A program made the position numbers and the translations under genes. A stretch of DNA of 64,000 nucleotides. Origin: Chrysomallon squamiferum. Lineage: Eukaryota > Mollusca > Gastropoda > Neomphalida > Peltospiridae. The stretch's first letter is position 1. The number at the start of each line of letters is the position of its first letter. Below are positions 46,073 to 64,000 of the stretch, one piece after another. The stretch is taken from contig CM022673.1 in the NCBI GenBank assembly GCA_012295275.1, positions 7,221,311-7,285,310 on the forward strand. The letters run 5' to 3'. The notes under the pieces are model-generated. The model was given only the letters and a program-made list of their open reading frames with translations, was not told the origin of the DNA and did not search any database.

Positions 46073-46535
46073 GGACAAAAGCTCACCCCATGCCATTGAA
46101 AAACAAGATTGGAGAAAAGCCTCCTCATACACAGAAACAAGGTAGTACAAAATAAATATTGTAAAACTATTTATTAAAATCATGGAATTTATGTCACATT
46201 TAACAACCAACAAGTTTTGAAAGTAATCCACATAATTAGCATATGCGTGACCATAGAAAATGCGAAATGATTTTGTTATGAAGTATTCAGTGCCACCTGG
46301 AGCTTTCAACAGCTTTTCTATTAATTTCGGAAATTATATTAAATTCATTCTTCATCTAAACTGAGATTGTTGTCACAGTTATTTCGTAGTAATTAATTAT
46401 GCTGATCAGTTGTACAAAGAATAATGGAAAATAACTACCTCGACAGATACCTGCAAATTTGTGATTTTATTTTATTTTATTTTATTTTATGTTATTTATA
46501 ATTTTAATTTTAATTTTAATTTTAATTTTAATTTT

Positions 46536-46584
<49 letters not shown>

Positions 46585-47654
46585 TTTTAAATTGTTATTA
46601 TTATTTTTTTAAATTATTATTGTTATTATTATTTGTTTATTATTTATTTATTTATTTATTTATTTATTATTATGATCTTTCATAATTTTATTCATAAACA
46701 GATAATAATAAACCAACGTGCACACAACGTTATCAGAATAGATGTTAATGAATGAAAGGGAAGGAATGCTTTCCGTTTTACGGGAGACCGTTCACAAGCT
46801 GGTTTAATTCATTAACTTTAATCGTTGACGTAAAATTTAATTTAATTTGATAAACTAAACAATAAGAAACGATAATAGCTTAACGAATACTGGAGGTTTA
46901 ATTTGTTTTTGTAGTAACGAAAAGTACACAATACGACAGCGTAAAATAATATTTAAAGTTATCAGAACGAGTTAATCATAGAATTCTGATTTTACTCAAT
47001 TACAGGTTGATGGAAATTTATTACTGAAACAGAAAATGTTTGACTGTATTGATTCTTCGGTTTTATTCTCTTAAATGTTCTACAATAAAGCATCGATTGT
47101 TGTCCCACTTTTAGATTTTGTAAAATGTTCAACTGAAAATTATTTGATTTGCATTGTCAAAGTAACGTTCGTTTAAATAACGTAGATTAATTATCTTGTA
47201 CCTAATTAGTGCCATATGTAATTATTTTCTTTTATTGATCGAAATTAACATTGTGGTAGAGTAATAAGCGTAATTCGATAATAAAATTTTTTTTTTTTTT
47301 TTTTTTTTTTTCATCTTTCTTGACGTTATGACTTGATGTATTGTGAGGAAAAACAGAACAAGATCAAGTGTACTGATGACAAGGCGACTCACTACAAACT
47401 GCTGGAGAAGTAGGGCCTAGTGTGCGTTAACCTGTGAACTGACTGTCATTTTAATGCGACCTTTGCTGAGCCTGAAAAGTCAAACTAATATTTCTTTAGC
47501 TAATGGCCAAATTTGTTAGGAATTTCAGCAGTTACGACGACCAAATGTAAACAATATTTTATAATTATAGACAACTAACACTTGAACTTTCACCTTAGTG
47601 CGAAATATAAACCAACACATTTTATCGTAAATTTAGAAAAAAATACACGCACGC

Positions 47655-47686
<32 letters not shown>

Positions 47687-47961
47687 TCAAAACACGCAGT
47701 GAAATACACTAGCTTGATACGTTTACGACAGAACGGACGTATTTTAGTTGATAAGACACCCACACGAGTCAAGGTATCAAATCAGTTAAAGTCGTTTATC
47801 ATTATAGGTGTGAGTAATTCTATTTGTCGCTATAAATATTTTAAACCTATTCTTGGAAACAACAAAACCATGTAATAAAGATCCTGTTGCATTAAGCTTT
47901 TAATTTAACAAGGCATATCAAATCAGGAAATCTACATAAATATGAATCATTGTGAAATAAA

Positions 47962-47983
47962 GTGTGTGTGCGTGCGCGCGCGC

Positions 47984-48017
<34 letters not shown>
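47962..48017. repeat. GT/CG alternating tract
   Basis: GTGTGTGTGCGTGCGCGCGC grading into a long GT array and then GA (to 48036). Strict purine-pyrimidine alternation with a CG core is the classic Z-DNA-prone sequence type. Confidence 0.9.
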
Positions 48018-48018
<1 letters not shown>

Positions 48019-48577
48019 GGGAGAGAGAGAGAGAGGTATAAACGACATTTCTTTATTAATCACATATAAAATACGTACTTTGATCTATATCTAGTTATAT
48101 CTACATGTGTGTATTATTTGTAATCCTGACCAACCAATGGCTTCTAGAATAAACTAGAAATACATGCAGCAGATATAAATACACGTACGCTTAACATTTT
48201 CTGTTGTCTTTTAATCAACCAATTGTAATTTAATTTAATTTCCCTATTTCCTCAAAACAGACCTAGAAAATGCAGGTACGTTATTTAGGACACAAAACGT
48301 ACACAAAATTAATTATGTACCTCCCTATCTCCACACCTCGACACAGTGTCAAACTTTTCAGGTGCCAGATTTCGTATTACTCATCTCATTCACTGATAAC
48401 GAGTTGCGATATCCGATATTTCCTTGTTAGTAAATTTCTGCTGCACCGAATAAACTTAACGTGTCCGTATGTGGTGGACATCTTGGCAACGTAACCGAGT
48501 CGACCACGTAATGACGACTGTGTTACCTCACCTTGTCAAGGAAATACTGTCTAGACAGCTGCCATTAGATACTGACA

Positions 48578-48627
<50 letters not shown>

Positions 48628-49198
48628 TTGAAGAGTAATAAATAAATAAATAATGGGATTATTGAGCGTGCTTACATAGAAAGACGCACGTACGTTATAC
48701 ATATATGCATACATACATACATACATACATACACACATACATATACAGAGATACATGCATACACACACACTCTGATGATAATTTTCATAATGTCATTAAC
48801 AATAAATAAATCGGATAAATTATTAACCGAACCATTCTTCCAACAAAACATAAATTTTCTAAAATTAAATAAAGAGACATCTAATAATGGTCCACTGTAA
48901 AACTTGGAAGCGTTCTGTCTTCAGCTGAGTGGTTGTATGCTAGCCTCCAGATAACTATCAGTATTTAATAGTGAAACAGTCATTCTAGCAATTGCTTCAC
49001 AGCTGATATAGTAAAAGCCAGATATCTGAAATAAGCATGAACACAACAACAACAAAACGGCTGGAGGTTTCCTATGTTACCATGAGTATTATACAAGTAA
49101 CGACTGTTTGGACTAATTAAAATGTTCATGTATAATATAATGGGTTTAATTATTATCTTTAATAATATCATTATAATATTTGTGTCTGTGTGTGTGTG

Positions 49199-49286
<88 letters not shown>

Positions 49287-49292
49287 TGTGTG
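49199..49292 (+). repeat. TC/TG compound microsatellite
   Basis: About 34 TC units (one CGC interruption) passing directly into about 12 TG units. Confidence 0.95.
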
Positions 49293-49562
49293 ATGTGTGA
49301 GAGTGTGTGTGTGATGAATAGGTTAGAATGATTATAATTAGTACGTTTGCTTATGCTACGGCTGCTACCACTACTACTACTATAACTACTGCCACTACAA
49401 CTACTGTCACGTTTTTTTTAGTACTTCTGCTGTTAATATTATTAATATAGGACTAATTATTATTTATAATAACTACTACCACTACTTCTACTATTGTAAC
49501 ACTATTATTACTACTGCTGCTGCTTCTTCTATACCTATTGTTGTTATTATTTACATTCCTCA

Positions 49563-49612
<50 letters not shown>

Positions 49613-49759
49613 CAATAAATAAATAAATAAATAAATAAATAAATCAATCAAACAGTCAATCAATCAGTTAATGAACATATTAAATAATAATTTAAATAAA
49701 AAAAAAATCAATAAAAAAAAAAAAAAAAAACAACATCTTTGTGGTTAGAAGACCCTAAA

Positions 49760-50041
49760 TGACGTCACAATGCAAGCCCACGTCAACGTACACAGGTTTG
49801 TCATTGTCTAGCGGGTTATTTAATGACTACTAATTTTACGCTGCCACACCACTTCGTACATTTTTTTAAATTAATCAAAAATGAAAAACGAGGATGTTTC
49901 CTTGATACACGGACATAATGTCTGAACGTAGGTGTGCGCGGCAGATATATAAATATTGGTGATTACAAGTTCTATAACTATCACATTTCCAGTGCTTTGG
50001 AAGAAAAGAGAATTAAAAAGATCTTCTGAAGGAGTTACGTG
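49760..50041 (+). promoter_or_regulatory. Candidate promoter and 5' non-coding exon of the Pif-like gene
   Basis: In order: a full palindromic CRE, TGACGTCA, at 49760-49767; a TATA-type box TATATAAAT at 49946-49954; then about 30 bp downstream a short stretch ending in a strong donor ACGTG|GTAAGA (GT at 50042-50043). The matching acceptor CTTCTGTAG ends at 51584, 42 bases before the ATG at 51627. This gives a non-coding first exon of roughly 65 bases and an intron of 1.54 kb. The transcription start is inferred from the TATA spacing. Confidence 0.45.
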
Positions 50042-50810
50042 GTAAGAAAAAACAAATTGTTTTATTGCTAGGTGCATTAATGTTGAAAACTATTTCTATA
50101 CTTCAGCCTATTTTATTATCTTAATGTTGTTGATTTTTTTTTTTTTTTTATTGTTTTTGTTGTTGTTATTAGTAGAAGTACTAGTAGCAGTATAGATATA
50201 TAATTTCGTTAATTAATTAATGTTAATAATCCGATTTGTAAGGAATTTTTCATTGTTTAATTTACTCTTTCATTTTAAAAATAAAATTAGATTTAATATT
50301 AATATTGTAGCAAACTTTAATGCATTTACAGTTTTCATAATAACTTGAAAATTAAAATAACAGATAAAGGATATAAAAAAGTACGTTTAACTTTCTTTTG
50401 AAGTTAAAACATTTACAGTAAATAGCATTTATAACAAAAATGAGAAAAAAATCTATGAGATGTACTGATTGCATTTGGCAATTTGTGAGGTACTGTTATC
50501 GTTTTCACTGGCATTTACCTTCTTAAGAGTTGATACTAAATATATCGGTGTCTGTTTATGGGAAGGTGTGTATAAAAGTGTTATTCGCGTAAGAGTAACC
50601 CCTACAATAAAGAGACGCGGAGAGTTTCTTTATTATAATTAGAAGTAGTAGTATCAGTAGCAGTAATAGTAGTAGTAGCAGTAGCAGTAGTAAGTAGCAG
50701 TAGTAGTAGTAATAGTATCAGTAATAATAGTAGTAATAGAAGTAGTAGTAGTATTTAGTACAACTTTTAGTGGTATAAAATATAATTTGTCCAAATTCTT
50801 AAATACCGTA

Positions 50811-50878
50811 TGTTGACATTAAATAACTATCTATGTTGACATTAAATAACTATCTATGTTGACATTAAATAACTATCT
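50811..50878 (+). repeat. 23-bp tandem triplication
   Basis: Three near-identical copies of TGTTGACATTAAATAACTAT plus CTA within the 5'UTR intron of the Pif-like gene. Confidence 0.95.
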
Positions 50879-51411
50879 GCGATCAAATTTAAAAGCTCCC
50901 TTGAAAAGTTTCATTTCAATTACGAATTATTAGTATTTAAAGTAGGCAATAAAACTTTAAATACGAGTAACATTAGTATACAAGTTGCAAATGGCTTAAT
51001 GTGTTAAATACTGTTTCTACGTTTATTCATTACAAATCTGTCTTGTTTTATTGGTCATATTGCTGTATATTTATTTATTTATTTATTTATTTGTTTGTTT
51101 ATTTATTGTTACCTGATTCTATTTTTATATATAATTTCAAAAAAATATTTACTCACACTCTAATTAATTTAAAAATAAGCTTAATATTTTACCTTTCGTG
51201 CTTGAATTAACTTGAATGTCAACACGTTCAGGCATAACAATAGCGTATGTCGTGCCCTTCCGGCACAAAGCGAAAAGACAATTATTTATAAAGTGTATAT
51301 CATAGTTCTCTAAATACAGTTTTTCAGCAATTATTGAAGCATGCAATTCGAAAAATGGCTAAATACTTAAAAATGAAAAAAAATATTTCGTGCTCAGTTA
51401 TTACAATTACA

Positions 51412-51412
<1 letters not shown>

Positions 51413-51488
<76 letters not shown>
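51413..51488 (+). repeat. ATT microsatellite in the 5'UTR intron of the Pif-like gene
   Basis: About 25 ATT units ending about 95 bases before the acceptor at 51583-51584. Confidence 0.95.
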
Positions 51489-51626
51489 CGAATTTCCACA
51501 TCAGTCAAGATTTAACCTGAAAGATTTAACAAAGTCCGTAGTATGTGATTTTGAAAAACGATTTCTTTCTTTAATCTTCTGTAGAGCAGATTAATAAAGC
51601 AACAACAGCTCCACTCTGAAAGAAAA

Positions 51627-59365
<7,739 letters not shown>

Positions 59366-59505
59366 AAAAAAAAAACAATGAAGAATAACAGAAGAAATCC
59401 AGATAATCGTTTCATTTTAAAATACCCCATTAGCTGAGTCAGTACTAGGTCTTTATATTAGTACCGGTATTTATTTCTTAACTGTATTTGGAAAGTAGCA
59501 TTTAT

Positions 59506-59605
59506 ATAATATAATATAATATAATATAATATAATATAATATAATATAAAACAATATAATATAATATAATATAATATAATATAATATAATATAATATAAT
59601 ATAAT
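59506..59605 (+). repeat. TATAA pentanucleotide array in the Pif-like 3'UTR
   Basis: About 19 TATAA units with one interruption (AACAA near 59,550), 140 bases downstream of the stop codon. Confidence 0.95.
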
Positions 59606-60120
59606 GTAATATACATCATAGTAATGTGTTATATAAGATTGTAAATTACTAATTAAATTGATGAAAGAATGCATTTTTTGTTAAACAATTGATATTATCT
59701 ATTATTATATATTATTATTATTATTATTATTATTAATTTCTCTTTATTATATTACATGTAATGAAAAGAATATGTGTAAAACACTAAATACTTGATAAGA
59801 ACAATTTTTTTTTTTTTTCAAATTTCACATTATAAATTATTTCTTTTTGATTTTAACTGTAACAAAGATATCACAAGTTTTTATTTTTATTATTATCACC
59901 ATTATTATTCTGCATCTGAGTTGCTCAACTTTTGCTCAGTCTTTATAAGTAATTCATTATTTACGACGATTAATTTATAGTATTGGTAAAAGCGACAAAA
60001 ACGTTTTGATAGCCCTTGTCTCATTTTGTTCCTGTGGTGTACCTTGTACTTCTCTGGATAACTATTATTTTACAATGAAATGTACTGATTGTCTTGCATC
60101 CACAACATGCTTATTTTGAT

Positions 60121-60126
60121 AATAAA
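60121..60126 (+). terminator. Candidate poly(A) signal of the Pif-like gene
   Basis: First clear AATAAA after the stop at 59365 that is followed by a GT-rich stretch (TCTGTTTGTCATTGTTTT, about 22 bases on). It implies a 3'UTR of about 0.77 kb containing a TATAA pentanucleotide array. Confidence 0.4.
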
Positions 60127-60396
60127 ATTTTATAGCACAATATCTGTTTGTCATTGTTTTATTATATGGTGGTAGTTATAATCTAATGAGGAATAAAAGG
60201 ATAAACGGGATAATCCCTATTTCAAACGTCACAGAACCAGTTCTCTTTAATGAACGCATTGGGATATTTCCCGTTCCAGACATTCCGATTTAGCAAAGAC
60301 CGTGATATCTTCTTTCCTGTTTATGGAAAGGCGTTAATCGATAAGACAAGCTCTTGAATTAGAATCAGAGCTTTTTAATTTTTATTATTATTATGT

Positions 60397-60436
<40 letters not shown>

Positions 60437-60566
60437 ACATTATGTTTGTCACCTTGTTATTTTAATAATGAAATGTGTTGGAAACCTAATTAAATTTTTT
60501 TTTAAAAAATTTACATATATAAACACAGATATACATAAAAACGCGCGCGCGCGCTCGCAAACACAC

Positions 60567-60604
<38 letters not shown>

Positions 60605-60639
60605 CTATATATCTGTGTGTTTGTATGTGTATGAATATC

Positions 60640-61420
60640 ACGGGGCGACTAACGCAGTCGCAAGCGATCCGAACTAACACAGTCATCATTCAACAAAATT
60701 AGAAAACCCGCAACGGGCGTAACACTCTTTCCCCCAAAACAGCCTCACCTATATACAGACAGACCTCCCCGTATCGGGTAGATAACTACCCGATTTCACT
60801 CGGCTCTAAGTGTATTCAGAGAACAAGCTCATATATGTATTTGAATTCAGCCAACGTTAAATAAGGATCGTTATTTATCGAGTAAGCTTACAACGCTTAC
60901 GCGGCCGATTGCAAACGGTTTCACCCCACAAAATGACTCTCACCACATAAGCAAACAACAACTAGAGATATTGCATGTGTTTATGCCTCGAGGTAAAATA
61001 GCACACCCCGAGGTGTAATGGAATATGCATGTACATCAGAATAACGTGCTGCTTAACAGGACGTTGACGTGACAGTCAGTTGATAATAACACTACTGTGG
61101 TTATGTATGCTTACAATTACTGATGGTCAGTGTTGACCTCAGATTCCCAGCTATTCTCACCCATTGTTACAGTTCACCCATTGTTACAGATCGGTCTGAT
61201 CTCAGATTACCAGCTATCCTCCGACTAAGCTGAAACTCGACCTCTGCTTTTAGGGGGTCTTTTAACATTTCTTTCTCAGAATGGTGCCGACACTGGTTGG
61301 AAGTTTTTAGCAGACATGCAGACGCTAGTGGGTCCCCCAAAACAACACTTCACCGTAGCTTATACAATGTTCAAGGAAATCTAACATCTATTATGTATTA
61401 AACAGGAGACTGCTGTCTCT
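60640..61420. other. Compositionally distinct block, possible old interspersed element
   Basis: Visibly higher GC than the surrounding 20 kb and free of microsatellites until the GA array. It contains an imperfect direct repeat, TGACCTCAGATTCCCAGCTA (61134) and TGATCTCAGATTACCAGCTA (61197). Between them lies a tandem pair of TCACCCATTGTTACAG (61157-61172, 61174-61189). No coding frame is seen. Confidence 0.35.
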
Positions 61421-61437
61421 GTCACAGTAAGCGTGCT

Positions 61438-61440
<3 letters not shown>

Positions 61441-61512
<72 letters not shown>

Positions 61513-61565
61513 GAGAGAGATAAAGAGAGAGAAAGAGAGAGAGAATGTGTGTGTGTGTGTGTGTG
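61441..61565 (+). repeat. GT-GA-GT compound microsatellite
   Basis: A short GT run, about 45 GA-type units with CAGA and AAGA variants, then a second GT run. Confidence 0.9.
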
Positions 61566-62946
61566 TAAAATGATGAGCCTTACGCAATCTTTTCCGACAA
61601 CATCCAGAAACTCCACGACTAACCATTGTTAAACGGTGACTCAGATGCTTTTAGTCGTTTAGCTAAATTTAGTATCTTGCATATGTAACCCTTATTTTTA
61701 TTGTTAAAAATTCAGTAAGGTGTGGCTAATACATATACATATATATTTTATTATCTTGTAATCCGGGAATAATAATCGGTGATAACAGACGACATCACGA
61801 CTACAACTGTTATGGAGACAAAATGGGGGCGATCATAGGCTTGGTAAAAGTGAGCTTTTCTTGTTATACTTTATAATTAGAAAAGATTGGGCGTTGTTAT
61901 TACGAAACTATACACACAGGTTATTTACTGACACTGCTCCGACTGTTCAAAGTACACATTATTTTGGAAGGTAGCACATTAAAGGAATATGATGAGTGAA
62001 AATATTGTTACATATTTTCCCGAAGATGTTCACTCACGTGTCGTTTTTTTTTTTTTCGGGTTCGTTCATGCATTAAGACAGCATGTGACGACAACAAGAA
62101 TACAACAGCGTTATTTTGATCCGGTTGTCGGCGCCATGTCATGCACTGTTATTGCTCGTTGACTGTAAAATAACTCGAGCGATTATAAATTAATACTATG
62201 ACATAAACGGGTAATCAGGAACATTAGGCAATAAGCCAGTGGGAATCTTAAATAAAGAAAGTGAAATACGCATAATACATTTGGTTTAATTTCTCCATTA
62301 ATATATTTAAAATGAATATTACAAGAGTAAGTAACTGTGAGAATAAATATCTCTATCTATCTGTCTTTCTGAACGTATGTTTGCTTATCTGTCGATGGAT
62401 ATATATCTGTGTTTCTATCTGTTGATCTGTTTACTAGTCTGTCTATCTATCTGTCTAACAATCTGTTTATCTATATTTTTCTGTCTGTTTGTCTGTCTGT
62501 CTCTCTGTCTACATATCTGTCTATTTATCTGTATGTGTGTATGTGTCTGTCTGGTCTGTCTGTCTGTCTCTCTGTCTGTGTGTCTACTTTATTATTAGGT
62601 AATACTGAACGACGTTACTAAAACCTACATATTAAACGTATGGAGTTCGAAAAGAGCTCAATCATTTAAAGAAAAGCAACAACCAAAAAGTAAAAATTTT
62701 TTTTTTTCCTCTCTGAAATAATTCAGAAGATTTTTTTTTTCCACCATAATATTAAAGAAAGAAAAAAAAACCCCAACCGTTTATTAATTTTATTAACAAG
62801 ACAAAACTGATACACACATGTATAAAATATATCATCAAACTATTTGTTAAACTCTACAGCATATACTTATCACTTACATATCTAAACTGTGAATGTGATT
62901 ACGGACACGTAGAGAAAAAGGTGGACAAGGAAGTACTCCTGGTGTT

Positions 62947-63018
62947 TTAGTGACGACGCAGTAATCTGACAGGTTTCTCATCAGATCGGTCATTCACTGG
63001 ACTCTTTCTAGAATGTAC
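62947..63018 (-). CDS. Weak candidate terminal exon of an unidentified gene
   Basis: On the - strand an acceptor ATTTCTTAG (AG at 63020-63019) is followed by a 23-codon frame, VHSRKSPVNDRSDEKPVRLL then RRH, ending at TAA 62949-62947. AATAAA-type signals lie about 150 bases further on (around 62,785-62,798). The patch has higher GC than its flanks. No upstream exon was found in the remaining 1 kb of the window. Confidence 0.2.
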   Translation of the reverse strand, partial: VHSRKSPVNDRSDEKPVRLLRRH

Positions 63019-63409
63019 CTAAGAAATTTATTTTTTCTTCTTCTTTTATCTATCTACCTATCTATCTATCTATTTATTTATTTACTAATACAATAAATTA
63101 AAACATTAAGTTGAATCATAAAATGGTAATCGTAAGAGAATATAGAAATTAATTTAATATGATGTGCGAAAGAGATATCAATAATCAAAGCACGCTTTAC
63201 GAATGCCTGTTAAACATTTAATAGATGTACATGGTTGTTGTTTTTTTTTTTTTTTTTTTGTATAATAAAGATAATAAAATGAATAATAATAAATGGTTTG
63301 ATGAGATAAAGATATTTAGGTAGCTTTGTTTTTCATAATTACAAAAGACGAAAAGAAAATTAAACTAAAAATTAAAACTGCAGCATTATCAAAAACTTAT
63401 TTATAGATT

Positions 63410-63501
<92 letters not shown>

Positions 63502-64000
63502 TTGTGTGTTGCTTTTTATTTAGCTTTTCCCCCATCAGAACATCTTAAATAAATTAGATGCGTTAACCATTAATTTGTCGGATGATTTCGGTCCTTTATG
63601 ATTTTAAAACTGACCATGACGTCAACATTGATGTTCCTTGTTTTTATAGTTTGGTTGAAAGATGGATTAATTTGATTTTTCGGTAAGTAAATAATATAAA
63701 TATGTCAATTTATATAACTCTTAATTACAAATAATGACATGCATATTAAGACGTTCTTTTTTTTTTTTTTTTTTTTTTTTTGCTTTTCGTAATTTTTGGT
63801 TTGTCATGTACAAATAACTAGTTATAGACGTAGAGAATAGATATTTACAAAAACAATTTACTAATATTAGTGCAATAATAATGATGATGATGATGATGAT
63901 GATGATGGCAAGAAAATGCAGAAGAAAGAAGATATATGCTTAAATATTCATATGTAATGTAATTTGCAGAGAAAAAGAAAAAGTACGGAGCTGAGTAAAA
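63019..64000. other. Right edge of window
   Basis: AT-rich sequence with the TC microsatellite and poly-T runs. A CRE palindrome TGACGTCA (63617-63624), a consensus donor CG|GTAAGT (GT at 63683) and an acceptor TTTGCAG (ending 63969) are present, but no coding frame supports an exon. Confidence 0.4.
63414..63493 (+). repeat. TC microsatellite
   Basis: About 40 TC units followed by a short TG run. Confidence 0.95.

Larger units (their letters stand above)
43559..49759. other. Repeat-rich intergenic region upstream of the Pif-like gene
   Basis: Two copies of a dispersed repeat, ATT arrays (44655-44694, 45705-45780, 48580-48626), TTTAAT/TTTA arrays (46499-46589), CA (47650-47687), GT/CG (47962-48017), TC/TG (49199-49292), AAT plus AAAT (49563-49642) and several ACT-type scattered triplets. 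Short ATG-started frames here (for example 48270-48494) have no recognisable features. Confidence 0.6.
59366..62946. other. Region downstream of the Pif-like gene
   Basis: Contains the probable 3'UTR to about 60,140, a GAT array (60395-60434), a CG/CA tract (60541-60600), a less AT-rich block (60640-61420, described in findings), a GA array and a degenerate TCTG/ATCT stretch (62350-62595). No gene recognised. Confidence 0.6.

Noticed and set aside
48270-48494. 74-codon frame upstream of the Pif-like gene
   Set aside because: No motif, no supporting splice sites or neighbour; within chance expectation.
50571-50578. TATAAAAG sequence
   Set aside because: A good TATA match, but no splice donor downstream gives a sensible first exon for the Pif-like gene; the 49946 box fits better.
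63617-63682. Short signal-peptide-like frame (MTSTLMFLVFIVWL) beside a CRE and before a GTAAGT donor
   Set aside because: The frame stops before the donor and nothing downstream in the window supports an exon.

Overview
This window looks like AT-rich nuclear DNA from a mollusc, probably a shelled one. All genes are split into short exons with GT-AG (once GC-AG) introns. The intergenic DNA and introns are full of ATT, CA, GA and ATCT microsatellites. The strongest lineage clue is a gene at 51,627-59,365. It combines a signal peptide, several cysteine-rich chitin-binding-type modules, low-complexity Pro-rich repeats and a C-terminal laminin-G-like domain, the plan of the Pif/BMSP-type shell matrix proteins. 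Gene identities come from reading the translations against family sequences I know; no search was run.

Six multi-exon genes can be followed exon by exon, and the splice phases agree (one frame break, in JMJD6). Left to right they are: (1) JMJD6-like 2-oxoglutarate oxygenase, + strand, 841-6273; (2) FBXO30/FBXO40-like F-box protein, - strand, CDS 12,480-17,596; (3) APH-1 subunit of gamma-secretase, + strand, 20,514-23,662; (4) a DUF547-domain protein, - strand, 30,548-36,903; (5) TBC1D7, the third subunit of the TSC complex, + strand, 37,181-42,533; (6) the Pif-like shell matrix protein, + strand, 51,627-59,365. JMJD6 and the F-box gene converge on a 6.2 kb gap. The F-box gene and APH-1 are divergent across about 2.9 kb. 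APH-1 and the DUF547 gene converge on 6.9 kb. The DUF547 gene and TBC1D7 are head to head with only 277 bp between start codons. The first five are ordinary housekeeping genes with no obvious shared pathway, so this is a neighbourhood and not an operon-like unit.

The items most worth a second look are these. The Pif-like gene has serial symmetric phase 1-1 exons, each carrying one module, and a 17-residue Pro repeat present about 14 times. TBC1D7 intron 4 carries a hAT-like terminal-inverted-repeat element around a 27-bp, 13-copy minisatellite. An unassigned exon-like ORF with a transmembrane segment (43,343-43,558) lies just past TBC1D7 and is in phase with its exon 5. JMJD6 exon 8 has a one-base frame break that would remove the Ser/Arg tail. 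A tRNA-derived SINE lies at about 26,880-27,010. Beyond 59.4 kb there is mostly simple repeat, a compositionally distinct block (60,640-61,420), and one weak candidate terminal exon on the - strand.
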